A stretch of 64,000 bases of DNA, taken from positions 1 to 64,000 of the forward strand of contig CAKZOU010000066.1 of assembly GCA_937138255.1 (NCBI GenBank), written 5' to 3'. Positions 1-7,364 of the stretch are shown here, one piece after another (the stretch's first letter is position 1; each line of letters begins with the position of its first letter). The position numbers were made by a program, and so were the translations under genes. The DNA is from an uncultured Paracoccaceae bacterium (GTDB taxonomy: Bacteria; Pseudomonadota; Alphaproteobacteria; Rhodobacterales; Rhodobacteraceae). The notes below the pieces were generated by a model. It was not told the DNA's origin. It was given only the letters and a program-made list of their open reading frames with translations, and ran no database searches.

Positions 1-206
1 TTCGCAAGATCGGTGAGCCGTGCGATCTGGGCCTCTTCGCGGACCGGATCGGACGGGGGCAGGGCGTGTTCGGCCTTGAGGCGGCCGACCGACTGGGTGT
101 GTTTGAAGCGCTCGGCGAGCGTGAAAACAAGGATCGCATCGAGCCGGTCGATCGACTCGCGGTGCGATTTCAGAAGCTCGGCGGCGCGGGTGGTGGCGTC
201 GGTCAT
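1..206 (-). CDS. Chorismate mutase (AroQ type), 3' end cut by the window
   Basis: The minus strand from the ATG at 206 encodes 68 residues of an all-helical AroQ-type chorismate mutase, which converts chorismate to prephenate for phenylalanine and tyrosine synthesis in the cytoplasm. Family features are visible: a helix with R-x-S-I-D-R-L-D near residues 16-23, an A-E-R triad near 31, S-V-G-R-L-K, and the conserved P-x-D-P-x-R-E segment near 54-60. The C-terminal part lies outside the window. It follows three acetyltransferase genes and ffh on the same strand. From memory, Rhodobacterales often have ffh, chorismate mutase and rpsP close together, so rpsP-rimM-trmD may follow beyond base 1. 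Confidence 0.85.
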   Translation of the reverse strand, partial: MTDATTRAAELLKSHRESIDRLDAILVFTLAERFKHTQSVGRLKAEHALPPSDPVREEAQIARLTDLA

Positions 207-214
207 GGCGGGCC

Positions 215-787
215 TCAGACCTCAAACTCGGGGCGGGGATAGCGATAGGCAACGCTGCCATCGATATCCGACGCGGCATCGCGCTGGGCGCCAAGGCGCT
301 CGACCAGCTTGATTGCGCGGGCGTTCTCGGGGTCGATCCAGCTGACAAGCGTGTCGCGGTTCAGCGCAAAAAAAGCGCTGTTGCGTGCGGCTTCGCCCGC
401 CTCGAAGGCATAGCCCTTGCCCTCGTTCTCGGCGGGGAACAGAAAGCCAAGCTCCATCTCGGGATCGCCGGTCTCGTGGTTGAGAACGACAAAGCCCACC
501 CGCTCGCCAGTGGCCTGCAACTCGACCGTCCAAAGGCCGGCGCCGCGCAGAACCCAGCCCGCAACCATCTGGATGAAATCAAGCCAAGCGGCCTCGGGCG
601 TCAGCGGCCCGCCGATCCAGCGGCCCCGCTCGCCCGTGACGATGGATTCAAAGAGCGGATAGTCGTCGAGATAGGGCGCCCGCAGGATGATACGGCCCCG
701 CGCAATACGCGGCAAAGAGGCGCAAATCCGGTCGACAGCCACAGCGGCCTGACCCTTCATCGGTTTCTGCCAGGGTTTCACTTTCAT
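215..787 (-). CDS. GNAT family N-acetyltransferase (RimJ/RimL type), third of three
   Basis: A 190-residue GNAT enzyme of the RimJ/RimL-like class (Acetyltransf_3), which moves an acetyl group from acetyl-CoA to an unknown amine. The acetyl-CoA loop is ENEGKGYAFEA near residues 119-129, and a second conserved block, WIDPENARAIKLVERLGA, lies near 149-166. I chose the ATG at 787 because it overlaps the stop of the upstream acetyltransferase as ATGA, which implies translational coupling; an in-frame start at 817 would lie inside that gene. The first 30 residues before R-I-I-L-R-A are longer and less conserved than in its two neighbours. The substrate cannot be deduced. Confidence 0.85.
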   Translation of the reverse strand: MKVKPWQKPMKGQAAVAVDRICASLPRIARGRIILRAPYLDDYPLFESIVTGERGRWIGGPLTPEAAWLDFIQMVAGWVLRGAGLWTVELQATGERVGFVVLNHETGDPEMELGFLFPAENEGKGYAFEAGEAARNSAFFALNRDTLVSWIDPENARAIKLVERLGAQRDAASDIDGSVAYRYPRPEFEV

Positions 788-1314
788 GCGCGGGCCTCCG
801 GTCCGGGGTGACGCCAAAGTTCGTCGGTTCCCATGTTGGGGTTGTCATAGGTGCGCTCGTAGACCGCGCCCATCTTGCGGGCGAGCGCCTTGGAGCGATC
901 ATTCGAGGGCAGGATGTTCGAGCTCATCGTCGTCATGCCCAGCACGTCATAGGCATAGTCGCGCACGGCCTTCGCGGCTTCAAAGGCATAGCCCTTGCCC
1001 TCGCCGTTCTCGAACATGACCCAGCCAAGCTCCGGCTCGGGCCAGCCTTCGGGATTCCAGATCCCGACGATCCCGACGATTTCTCCGCCCTTGGTCTCGA
1101 CTGTCCAGAACCCATAGCCATGCAGGCACCAATGCCCGACCGACAGCGCAAACCAGCGCCAGGCATCGTCGCGCTTCAAAGGGCCACCAAAACCGGCCGA
1201 GCGCACGGGATCGGCATAAAAGGCGATCACCGGCTCGATATCCTGCGGCGCTGGCCCGCGCAGGATCAGACGTTCGGTTTTGAGAACGGGCACATTGGGA
1301 AGCATCGTTGCCAT
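784..1314 (-). CDS. GNAT family N-acetyltransferase (RimJ/RimL type), second of three
   Basis: A 176-residue GNAT acetyltransferase. It starts with the typical L-K-T-E-R-L-I-L-R strand, has the W-N-P-E-G-W-P-E-P-E-L-G-W motif near 86-98, the acetyl-CoA loop NGEGKGYAFEA near 102-112, and a late I-L-P-S-N-D-x-S-x-x-L-A block. The stop of the preceding GNAT gene and this ATG (1314) overlap by one base (TGATG); a GTG one codon upstream is also possible. Its own stop overlaps the next start by 4 nt, so all three acetyltransferases form a tightly coupled unit. The substrate is unknown. Confidence 0.87.
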   Translation of the reverse strand: MATMLPNVPVLKTERLILRGPAPQDIEPVIAFYADPVRSAGFGGPLKRDDAWRWFALSVGHWCLHGYGFWTVETKGGEIVGIVGIWNPEGWPEPELGWVMFENGEGKGYAFEAAKAVRDYAYDVLGMTTMSSNILPSNDRSKALARKMGAVYERTYDNPNMGTDELWRHPGPEARA

Positions 1315-1829
1315 CACGCGGCCTCCCCAAAGGGGTGGCGGAAACGGATCACTTCGGCGCCCGACGGATAGGTGTGGCGCCCCTCTTCGGTGCAGCCCAG
1401 GCGCTGGGCGAGGCGAACCGAAGCACTGTTCTCTGGCGCGACCAGCGACATCAAAGGCGCCATGCCTTGCGCCGCCGCCCAGTCGCGAACCGCACGAGCG
1501 CCTTCGGCCGCAAATCCTTTGCCCTCGTAGCCGTCAAACACCATCCAGCTCAGTTCCGGCTCATCCAGCGTGATCGGATGCCAGATCGAAACCCGGCCCG
1601 CCGGTTTGCCCGTCGCGGTCTCGGTCGCAAAAAACGCGCCATAACCCCGCGCCTGCCATTGGCCGAGGTGGATCATGCAGCTATCCCATGCGTCGCGCCG
1701 ATCAGTGGTCGGCCCACCAAGGAACACCGATCGCTCAGTCTCGCAAAACGCCGCGAACGCCTCGAAATGCGCCATCGAAAATCGCCCCAGCGTCAACCGC
1801 GCCGTCCGCAAAACCGGAATCGCCCGCAC
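1314..1829 (-). CDS. GNAT family N-acetyltransferase (RimJ/RimL type), first of three
   Basis: A 171-residue GNAT acetyltransferase beginning V-R-A-I-P-V-L-R-T-A-R-L, with the acetyl-CoA loop YEGKGFAAEGARAVRDWA and a V-A-P-E-N-x-A-S-V-R-L-A-Q-R-L-G-C block. The frame stays open to 1922, but the extra 31 residues would be encoded by the hairpin repeat behind ffh and have no family character, so I place the start at the GTG at 1829. No strong ribosome binding site is visible there, so the exact start is uncertain. It lies between ffh and two paralogues on the same strand. The substrate is unknown. Confidence 0.8.
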   Translation of the reverse strand: MRAIPVLRTARLTLGRFSMAHFEAFAAFCETERSVFLGGPTTDRRDAWDSCMIHLGQWQARGYGAFFATETATGKPAGRVSIWHPITLDEPELSWMVFDGYEGKGFAAEGARAVRDWAAAQGMAPLMSLVAPENSASVRLAQRLGCTEEGRHTYPSGAEVIRFRHPFGEAA

Positions 1830-1840
1830 CTCTCCGAGGC

Positions 1841-1893
1841 CCGGAAATATCCCGGGGGGAGTCCCGCTCGCGGGACGGGGGGCAGCGCCCCCC
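1841..1893 (-). repeat. Degenerate copy of the GC-rich hairpin repeat, downstream of ffh
   Basis: Read on the minus strand just after the ffh stop, this stretch has GGGGGGCGCTGCCCCCC, a perfect GTCCCGC/GCGGGAC hairpin (1861-1876), then CCCCCCGGGATATTTCC. The order of parts matches four better-conserved copies at 21425, 39784, 43912 and 49073. Unlike those, it lies between two genes in the same direction, starts 26 nt after the stop codon, and lacks the final AAAAGAAG block. It may act as a transcript 3' end or processing site for ffh. There is no T-tract typical of an intrinsic terminator. Confidence 0.6.
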
Positions 1894-1918
1894 TCTTGCC
1901 TATGCGCCCGCGCTACGC

Positions 1919-3415
1919 TCACTTCTTCTTGCCAAAGCCTGCAAGGTTGCCCGGAAGCTGCATCCCGCCGCCAAGGCCCGGCAGATTGCCCGGAAGCTTC
2001 GCGCCCATCGCCTTGGCCGCTTCTTCCAGAGCCGCCGGATCGTTGAGGTCGGGCATGCCGCCGCCCTTGCCCATCATCCCCTTCATCATCTGCTTGAGCG
2101 CGCCGCCTTTGCCCATCTTGCCCATTTTCTTCATCATGTCGGCCATCTGCTTCTGCTGCTTCAAGAGACGATTGAGCTCCGACACTTCAAGCCCCGCACC
2201 GGCGGCGACCCGCTTCTTGCGGCTCGCCTGCATCAGGTCGGGATTGGCGCGTTCTTTCTTGGTCATCGAGTTGATGAGGGCGATCTGGCGCTTGAGCATC
2301 GTGTCGTCGAGGCCCGCGGCGCTCATCTGCTTGGAGGCCTTGGCCATGCCCGGAAGCATCCCCATCATGCTCTCCATGCCGCCCATCTTCAGCATCTGCT
2401 CAAGCTGCATCTTCAGATCGTTCATGTTGAATCGGCCCTTCTGGAACCGCTTCATCATCCGCTCGGCCTGTTCGGCCTCGATCGTCGCCTGCGCCTTCTC
2501 GACGAGGGCCACGATATCGCCCATGCCGAGGATCCGGCCGGCGATGCGGCCCGGCTCGAAGGTCTCGATGGCGTCCATCTGCTCGCCGAGGCCGACGAAA
2601 CGGATGGGCTTGCCGGTCACGGCGCGCATCGACAGGGCCGCACCGCCGCGGCCGTCGCCGTCCATTCGGGTGAGGACAACACCGGTCACACCGATCTTGG
2701 CGTCAAACTCGGTGGCGACGTTCACAGCATCCTGACCGGTCAGACCGTCGACCACGAGAAGCGTCTCGCGCGGCTTGACCACATCGCGCACATCGGCGGC
2801 CTGCTGGATCAGCTCGGCGTCGATGTGCAGGCGGCCCGCGGTGTCGAGCATATAGACGTCATAGCCGCCAAGGCTCGCTTGGGTCTTGGCGCGCTTGGCG
2901 ATCTGGACCGGGGTCTCGCCCTTGACGATCGGCAGGGTATCGACGCCGATCTGTGCACCAAGGATCTGCAACTGCTCCATAGCCGCAGGGCGGTTGGTGT
3001 CGAGCGACGCCATGAGCACGCGCTTGCCCTCGCGCTCCTTGAGGCGCTTGGCGAGCTTGGCGGTGGTGGTCGTCTTGCCCGAGCCCTGCAGGCCGACCAT
3101 CAGGATCGGCGCGGGCGGGTTGTCGATCTTGAGCGCGCCCGGATCTTCCGCTCCGGTCAGGACCGAGACCAGCTCGTCATACACGATCTTGACGACCTGC
3201 TGGCCCGGCGTGATCGACTTGGTGACGGCTTGGCCCGTGGCCTTGGCCTGAACCGCGGTCACGAAATCACGGGCGACAGGCAGCGAGACGTCGGCCTCGA
3301 GAAGCGCCACGCGCACTTCGCGCAGGGCGGTCTTCACATCATCTTCCGAAAGAGCGCCTTGCTTGGTCAGCCGGTCGAAGACACCTGACAGGCGTTCGGA
3401 AAGTGATTCAAACAT
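1919..3415 (-). CDS. ffh: Signal recognition particle protein Ffh (SRP54)
   Basis: A 498-residue SRP GTPase that binds 4.5S/6S RNA and hydrophobic signal sequences and delivers ribosomes to FtsY at the inner membrane. It has the N-terminal helical bundle (about 1-95), the GTPase domain with P-loop GLQGSGKTTTTAKLAK (108-121), DTAGRLHID, the TRMDGDGRGG motif and GLGE, and a methionine-rich M domain from about 300 (MMKRF, MLKMGGMESMMGMLPGM). The C-terminus is a Gly/Met/Leu-rich tail ending GKKK, common in alphaproteobacteria. The ATG at 3415 has GGAGA upstream. Length and motifs are normal. Confidence 0.97.
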   Translation of the reverse strand: MFESLSERLSGVFDRLTKQGALSEDDVKTALREVRVALLEADVSLPVARDFVTAVQAKATGQAVTKSITPGQQVVKIVYDELVSVLTGAEDPGALKIDNPPAPILMVGLQGSGKTTTTAKLAKRLKEREGKRVLMASLDTNRPAAMEQLQILGAQIGVDTLPIVKGETPVQIAKRAKTQASLGGYDVYMLDTAGRLHIDAELIQQAADVRDVVKPRETLLVVDGLTGQDAVNVATEFDAKIGVTGVVLTRMDGDGRGGAALSMRAVTGKPIRFVGLGEQMDAIETFEPGRIAGRILGMGDIVALVEKAQATIEAEQAERMMKRFQKGRFNMNDLKMQLEQMLKMGGMESMMGMLPGMAKASKQMSAAGLDDTMLKRQIALINSMTKKERANPDLMQASRKKRVAAGAGLEVSELNRLLKQQKQMADMMKKMGKMGKGGALKQMMKGMMGKGGGMPDLNDPAALEEAAKAMGAKLPGNLPGLGGGMQLPGNLAGFGKKK

Positions 3416-3727
3416 GCCTCGGTCTCCTTCAGACCCGTTTCCACCAGATCCCAGATAGGTCGGGACCGCTCATATCACAAACGCACCGGAATGCGTTCAG
3501 CCGAAAAACGCGCCCAAGGGCCACGTTCCAAACGAATTGCGCGCCCACGGGCGCGACGCGCTGGTGGACGGCGATCCCCGCAATTGGGCGAGGACCGGAA
3601 GACAGACTGCTTCCGGAGATTGGGGGCCGTGTATGCCTGTCGAGGCGAGGAGTCAAGCGCTGCAAGGCGCTCAGCCCTTGCGTTCCCAACAAAGTCCGTG
3701 AATGGAATTGAGGCAAGGAGGCGGGCC
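3416..3727. other. Divergent intergenic region between ffh and the esterase
   Basis: This 312-bp gap is the only one longer than 300 bp in the window. It must hold the promoters of ffh (minus) and of the esterase (plus). I see the esterase ribosome binding site AAGGAGG at 3714-3720 and several short GC-rich inverted repeats (for example around GCGCGCCCACGGGCGCG near 3540), but no convincing -35/-10 pair, small ORF with a good ribosome binding site, or recognisable RNA gene. Confidence 0.5.
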
Positions 3728-4612
3728 ATGAATGATACCTTTTGGGAAGATCTGGCGAATATTCCCACCCTGTCGGAAGCAGAGGCGATCCATCGGCCAG
3801 ACGGCGGGCGGTTCTACCCAAGCCTGATTGCCGCCGAATTCGACGGGTTCCGCCCATTGATGATCGACTTGACGCTGCCGCCGGGATCGGGGCCGCATCC
3901 GGTGGTCCTCTACATTCATGGAGGTGGGTGGGTGATCGGCTCGCCCAAGATCACCAACGCGACCTTGCTGCGGTTCGATCCGTTCGAGCGGATTGTCGGG
4001 GCTGGCTATGCGCTGGCGCGGGTCAGCTACAGGTTGGTCAACGAAGCGCGGTTTCCGGCGCAAATCCATGATGTGCTGGCCTGCATCCGGTATGTGCGCG
4101 CCAAGGCCGATCGGTTCGGCCTTGATGCCGCGCGGTTGGCTGTTCTGGGCGAAAGTGCCGGGGGGTATCTGGCCTTGATGGCCGGCCTCGCGGGAGAGGC
4201 TTTTGGCGTGAAAGGACAATCGAGCGGGGTTCAGGCGGTCGTCAATTGGTATGGCGTGACAGATCTGTTGACGATCGCAGAGCAGGGTCACGCGGATGGC
4301 CGCCCCCAAGATCCGGGGGCTCGGCCTCCGGCAGAGCGGCTGCTTGGTCGCGCGAGCGATCCCGAAATTGTGAGATATGCATCACCAATCAGCCATATCA
4401 GCGCAACCGCTCCGCCTGTCCTGACCCAGCATGGCACTGCCGACCGTCTCGTGCCATTTGCGCAGGCTTTGCAACTGCACAAGGCCATGACCGCGGCAGG
4501 CGCTCGACACCACCTTGATCCGATAGAGGGCGCGGATCATTGCTTCTGGAATGCGCAGGACACGGGTCTGACGAATCGGATGCTGGGTTTTCTTGGAACG
4601 GCCCTGTCCTGA
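3728..4612 (+). CDS. Alpha/beta hydrolase, carboxylesterase of the HSL-like family
   Basis: A 294-residue cytoplasmic esterase/lipase. The oxyanion-hole motif HGGGW is at residues 64-68, the nucleophile elbow GESAGG has Ser143, and the likely acid and base are Asp in GTADRLVPF (about 240) and His in EGADHCFW (about 270). This layout is that of the alpha/beta hydrolase fold-3 and BD-FAE-like families, which act on acyl esters. I chose the ATG at 3728 because AAGGAGG lies 7 nt upstream; the frame is open further upstream but without family character. The gene is followed by a LysR regulator on the same strand after 92 bp. The substrate is unknown. Confidence 0.85.
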   Translation: MNDTFWEDLANIPTLSEAEAIHRPDGGRFYPSLIAAEFDGFRPLMIDLTLPPGSGPHPVVLYIHGGGWVIGSPKITNATLLRFDPFERIVGAGYALARVSYRLVNEARFPAQIHDVLACIRYVRAKADRFGLDAARLAVLGESAGGYLALMAGLAGEAFGVKGQSSGVQAVVNWYGVTDLLTIAEQGHADGRPQDPGARPPAERLLGRASDPEIVRYASPISHISATAPPVLTQHGTADRLVPFAQALQLHKAMTAAGARHHLDPIEGADHCFWNAQDTGLTNRMLGFLGTALS

Positions 4613-4704
4613 GGTCACGCCTATCTGCGATGAGTAACTTGCGTTGGCGAACGCAAAGGGTAGGCTTGGCTTGATGAATGTGAATCTGTGCACAGAGGGC
4701 CGCC

Positions 4705-5583
4705 TTGGAGCACTGGGACGAGATCAGAACCGCCTATCAGGTGGCCAAACAAGGGACCGTAAGCGGCGCGGCTGATGTCTTGGGCGTTCACCACGCAACA
4801 GTTATCCGCCATATAGACGCGCTCGAGGCGCGGCTTGGCGCCAAACTCTTTCAGCGCCACGCGCGCGGCTATACGCCGACCGAGGCGGGGCACGATCTTT
4901 TGCGCGTTGCTGGCGCGACTGATGACCAGTTTCAGCAGCTGGCGGGGAGGATACGCGGGCAGGGCGAGGGCGTGATCGGTGATCTCGTGGTGACCTCGTT
5001 GCCCTTGGTCAGCCACGTTCTGACGCCGATCCTTGTCGGGTTCCAACAGGAAAACCCGGGCCTTCACATCCGCTATCTGACTTCGGATCGCTTGTTCAGG
5101 CTGGAATATGGCGAGGCCCACGTTGCCTTGCGCGCCGGAACAACTCCGCAAGAACCCGACAATGTGGTTCAGCTGTTCGGACAGTTCCGCGCGGCACTTG
5201 TGGCCTCGGATGCCTATGTCGCTCGATATGGTCTGCCAAAGGATGCGGAAGACTTTGCCAACCACTGGTTTGTCGCCAATGACGCTACGGGTGGACGGGC
5301 CCCGTGGAGCGACTGGATCAAATCTCTCGTCAGTGTCGAACGCATCATCTTTCGCACCAGCGACGACAAGGCAATGCGCAGCGCCATCCAGGAAGGTGCG
5401 GGGATCGGCTTTGTCGCCAACTGGGAAGCCGAGAACGATCCAAGCCTCCACCGTGTCTTGCCATGCCGCGAGGAATGGTCGGTCAGGCTTTGGCTTGTGA
5501 CCCACGTCGATCTGCACAGGACACCGAAGGTTCAAGGCTTTCTGCACTATCTCAAGTCGCGCGCCCATGAGGTGACGCTTTGA
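4705..5583 (+). CDS. LysR family transcriptional regulator
   Basis: A 292-residue LysR-type regulator. The N-terminal winged helix-turn-helix (about 1-60) contains GTVSGAADVLGVHHATVIRHIDALEARLG, followed by the type 2 periplasmic-binding-fold effector domain (about 90-285). The start is a TTG at 4705 with AGAGGG just upstream; no ATG fits the family N-terminus. Its TGA overlaps the TTG start of the EamA exporter gene (TTGA), so the two are co-transcribed and translationally coupled, which is unusual since LysR genes are more often divergent from their targets. The exporter is the most likely target. The effector is unknown. Confidence 0.88.
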   Translation: MEHWDEIRTAYQVAKQGTVSGAADVLGVHHATVIRHIDALEARLGAKLFQRHARGYTPTEAGHDLLRVAGATDDQFQQLAGRIRGQGEGVIGDLVVTSLPLVSHVLTPILVGFQQENPGLHIRYLTSDRLFRLEYGEAHVALRAGTTPQEPDNVVQLFGQFRAALVASDAYVARYGLPKDAEDFANHWFVANDATGGRAPWSDWIKSLVSVERIIFRTSDDKAMRSAIQEGAGIGFVANWEAENDPSLHRVLPCREEWSVRLWLVTHVDLHRTPKVQGFLHYLKSRAHEVTL

Positions 5584-6458
5584 TCCCACGCGCCTATCAG
5601 GGGCATCTCGCGATGTTCCTGTTCTCTGCGCTGGTCGCTGGGTCTTTTTCTCTCGGGGCCAAAGCGGCCGACCTGATCTCGCCCGCCGCAATCAATGCCG
5701 TGCGCTTCTGGATCGCCGCAGCCATCATCGCCGGGATCGCCTTGGCGCGGGGCGGAATACCGGCCAAGACCTTCCGCGCCCCGTGGCGATATTTGGTGCT
5801 CGGCGGGCTCTTCTCGATCTATTTCGTGATGATGTTTCAAGGTCTCAAGACGGCGGCGCCGGTCAGTGCCGCAGCTGTCTTTACCCTCACGCCGATCATG
5901 TCCGGTTTCTTCGGCTGGCTCCTCTTGCGGCAGGTGATGACCCCGCGCATCGCCTTCGCTCTCGCTGTCGGCGGCACAGGGGCGATCTGGGTCATCTTCC
6001 GTGGTGACCTCGCGGCGCTCTTGTCGCTCGATGTCGGCAAGGGCGAGCTGATCTATTTCTGGGGTTGCGTCTCGCACGCGATCTATACGCCGATGGTTCG
6101 CAAGCTGAACCGGGGCGAGAGCGCCCTGCACTTCACCTTGGGGATGCTTCTGGCGGGTGGCCTGATCCTGACGACATGGGCCTGGGGCGATATCCGCGCG
6201 ACCGATTGGGCGCATCTGCCCGCCATCGTCTGGATCACGCTCTTCTATACGGCGATCTTCGCCAGCGCCGCGACCTTCGTTCTCTTGCAGTTCGCGACCC
6301 TGCGGCTGCCCTCGTCCAAGGTCATGGCCTATACCTATCTCACGCCAAGCTGGGTGATCCTGTGGCAACTGGCGCTGGGCGAGGCTGCGCCTTCCGCGAT
6401 CGTCCTCATCGGCTTTGCCGCGACGATCGGCGCGCTACTCCTTCTCCTCAAGGAGTGA
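5580..6458 (+). CDS. EamA/DMT family membrane transporter
   Basis: A 292-residue inner-membrane protein with about ten hydrophobic segments arranged as two EamA repeats (about 10-140 and 150-290), the pattern of drug/metabolite transporters such as RhaT and YdcZ relatives. Members export amino acids, metabolites or drugs; the substrate here is not evident. The TTG at 5580 overlaps the LysR stop by 3 nt; an internal ATG 11 codons later (5613) is an alternative. The 3' end overlaps the convergent ArsR-type gene by 24 nt. Confidence 0.87.
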   Translation: MIPRAYQGHLAMFLFSALVAGSFSLGAKAADLISPAAINAVRFWIAAAIIAGIALARGGIPAKTFRAPWRYLVLGGLFSIYFVMMFQGLKTAAPVSAAAVFTLTPIMSGFFGWLLLRQVMTPRIAFALAVGGTGAIWVIFRGDLAALLSLDVGKGELIYFWGCVSHAIYTPMVRKLNRGESALHFTLGMLLAGGLILTTWAWGDIRATDWAHLPAIVWITLFYTAIFASAATFVLLQFATLRLPSSKVMAYTYLTPSWVILWQLALGEAAPSAIVLIGFAATIGALLLLLKE

Positions 6459-6782
6459 AGGATCAGCCAGCTCGGCATCAAGGAACCGCTCAAAGGCATC
6501 AAGATCGAGCCCGTCCATCATGCCAAAGCCCTGCATCCAGACGCTCGCCTCGCGCAGTGCGTCGGGTTCGAGCTTACACCATTTCACCCGCCCGCGCCGT
6601 TCCTGGCTTATGAGGCCCGCGCCCGAGAGGACCGTCAGGTGCTTGGAAATCGCGGCGAGCGACATCTCGAAAGGCTCGGCCACATCCGTCACCGCCATGT
6701 CGTCTTCGAGAAGCATGGCAAGGATCGCCCGACGGGTCGGGTCGGCGAGGGCGGAAAACACGGTGTCGAGGGATGCGGCCAT
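6435..6782 (-). CDS. ArsR family helix-turn-helix repressor
   Basis: A 115-residue winged-helix regulator. FSALADPTRRAILAMLLE and the recognition region AVTDVAEPFEMSLAAISKHLTVLSGAGLI are characteristic of the ArsR/SmtB fold, of the subgroup with no obvious metal-binding cysteines in the alpha-3 helix. The ATG at 6782 was chosen because the family begins there; the frame extends upstream through the operator region. A 7-bp inverted repeat lies 32-47 bp upstream and is probably its own operator. Members with a D-P-T-R-R motif are often paired with SRPBCC/AHSA1 proteins, but none lies next to it here. The 3' end overlaps the EamA gene tail to tail. Confidence 0.85.
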   Translation of the reverse strand: MAASLDTVFSALADPTRRAILAMLLEDDMAVTDVAEPFEMSLAAISKHLTVLSGAGLISQERRGRVKWCKLEPDALREASVWMQGFGMMDGLDLDAFERFLDAELADPSLLEEKE

Positions 6783-6813
6783 GGCGAAGATCAACGTGGG
6801 CAGCCGCGAAATG

Positions 6814-6829
6814 TCAACCAGTTGGTTGA
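6814..6829. promoter_or_regulatory. Inverted repeat upstream of the ArsR-type gene, likely operator
   Basis: TCAACCA-GT-TGGTTGA is a perfect 7-bp inverted repeat with a 2-bp centre, 32 bp upstream of the ArsR-type start codon. ArsR repressors bind such short dyads over their own promoters. Assignment to this protein is an inference from position. Confidence 0.6.
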
Positions 6830-6954
6830 ATATGCGAATTTGCCTCGATTTTGCTGGATCGCGCTCGACAGGGCGCCCGGCCAAACTGTGCGGAGATGTG
6901 AAACGTCATATATATCAGTGTGTTGAGCGCAATGTCGTGGCGCTTTCCCGCCGC

Positions 6955-6983
6955 TTGACTCATAACCTCCCTCGAAATAGCAA
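6955..6983 (+). promoter_or_regulatory. Possible sigma-70 promoter of the F0 ATP synthase operon
   Basis: TTGACT (6955-6960), a 17-bp spacer, and TAGCAA (6978-6983) lie 31 bp before the proposed atpI start. The -35 hexamer and spacing are good; the -10 matches only partly, as is common in alphaproteobacteria. Confidence 0.4.
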
Positions 6984-7013
6984 GGCGCAGGATTCATGAG
7001 GGGGCCCAAGCCC

Positions 7014-7364
7014 GTGTCTGACCCGCATTCGAGCACCGACGCCGACCCGATCAAGGCGCTGGAGGCCCGGATTGCTGCGGCTAGGCTGACGGACGCTGAA
7101 GAGCACCACATGAAGAAGGATTATTCTCAGGCTCAACTGGCCTGGCGAATGGTCATCGAGCTTGTGGCCGGTCTGGGGATCGGTTTTGGCGTCGGATACG
7201 GACTGGATATCCTTTTGGGGACCATGCCGATCTTTCTGGTGCTGTTCATATTTCTGGGCTTTGCCGCCGGCGTGAAGACGATGCTGGCCTCGGCGCAGGA
7301 GATGCAGACGAAACAGCTGGCCAAAGAGGCCGGCAAAGACGAGGACGAAGAACGTGGCGACTGA
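7014..7364 (+). CDS. atpI: ATP synthase protein I (AtpI)
   Basis: A 116-residue membrane protein of the AtpI/AtpZ family (about 122 residues if started at the upstream ATG 6996). After a charged N-terminus ([12 protein letters not shown]) there are two transmembrane helices (about 52-70 and 76-92) separated by a short loop, then a charged tail. AtpI helps F0 assembly, probably c-ring formation, and may take part in Mg2+ handling. I prefer the GTG at 7014 because GAGGGGG lies at a good distance before it and the predicted N-terminus M-S-D-P is typical of this order. First gene of the F0 operon; it overlaps atpB. Confidence 0.85.
   Translation: MSDPHSSTDADPIKALEARIAAARLTDAEEHHMKKDYSQAQLAWRMVIELVAGLGIGFGVGYGLDILLGTMPIFLVLFIFLGFAAGVKTMLASAQEMQTKQLAKEAGKDEDEERGD

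Noticed and set aside
1830-1922. Longer N-terminus for the first GNAT protein (start at 1922)
   Set aside because: The added 31 residues would come from the hairpin repeat and overlap the ffh end; they have no GNAT character.
3416-3727. Small RNA or small protein in the ffh-esterase gap
   Set aside because: Open frames here (for example 3403-3711 plus) have no good ribosome binding site or recognisable sequence, and the hairpins are weak.
6996-7013. ATG at 6996 as atpI start
   Set aside because: Possible, but the site upstream is weak, while GAGGGGG lies at proper distance before the GTG at 7014, which also gives the expected N-terminus. Kept as alternative.
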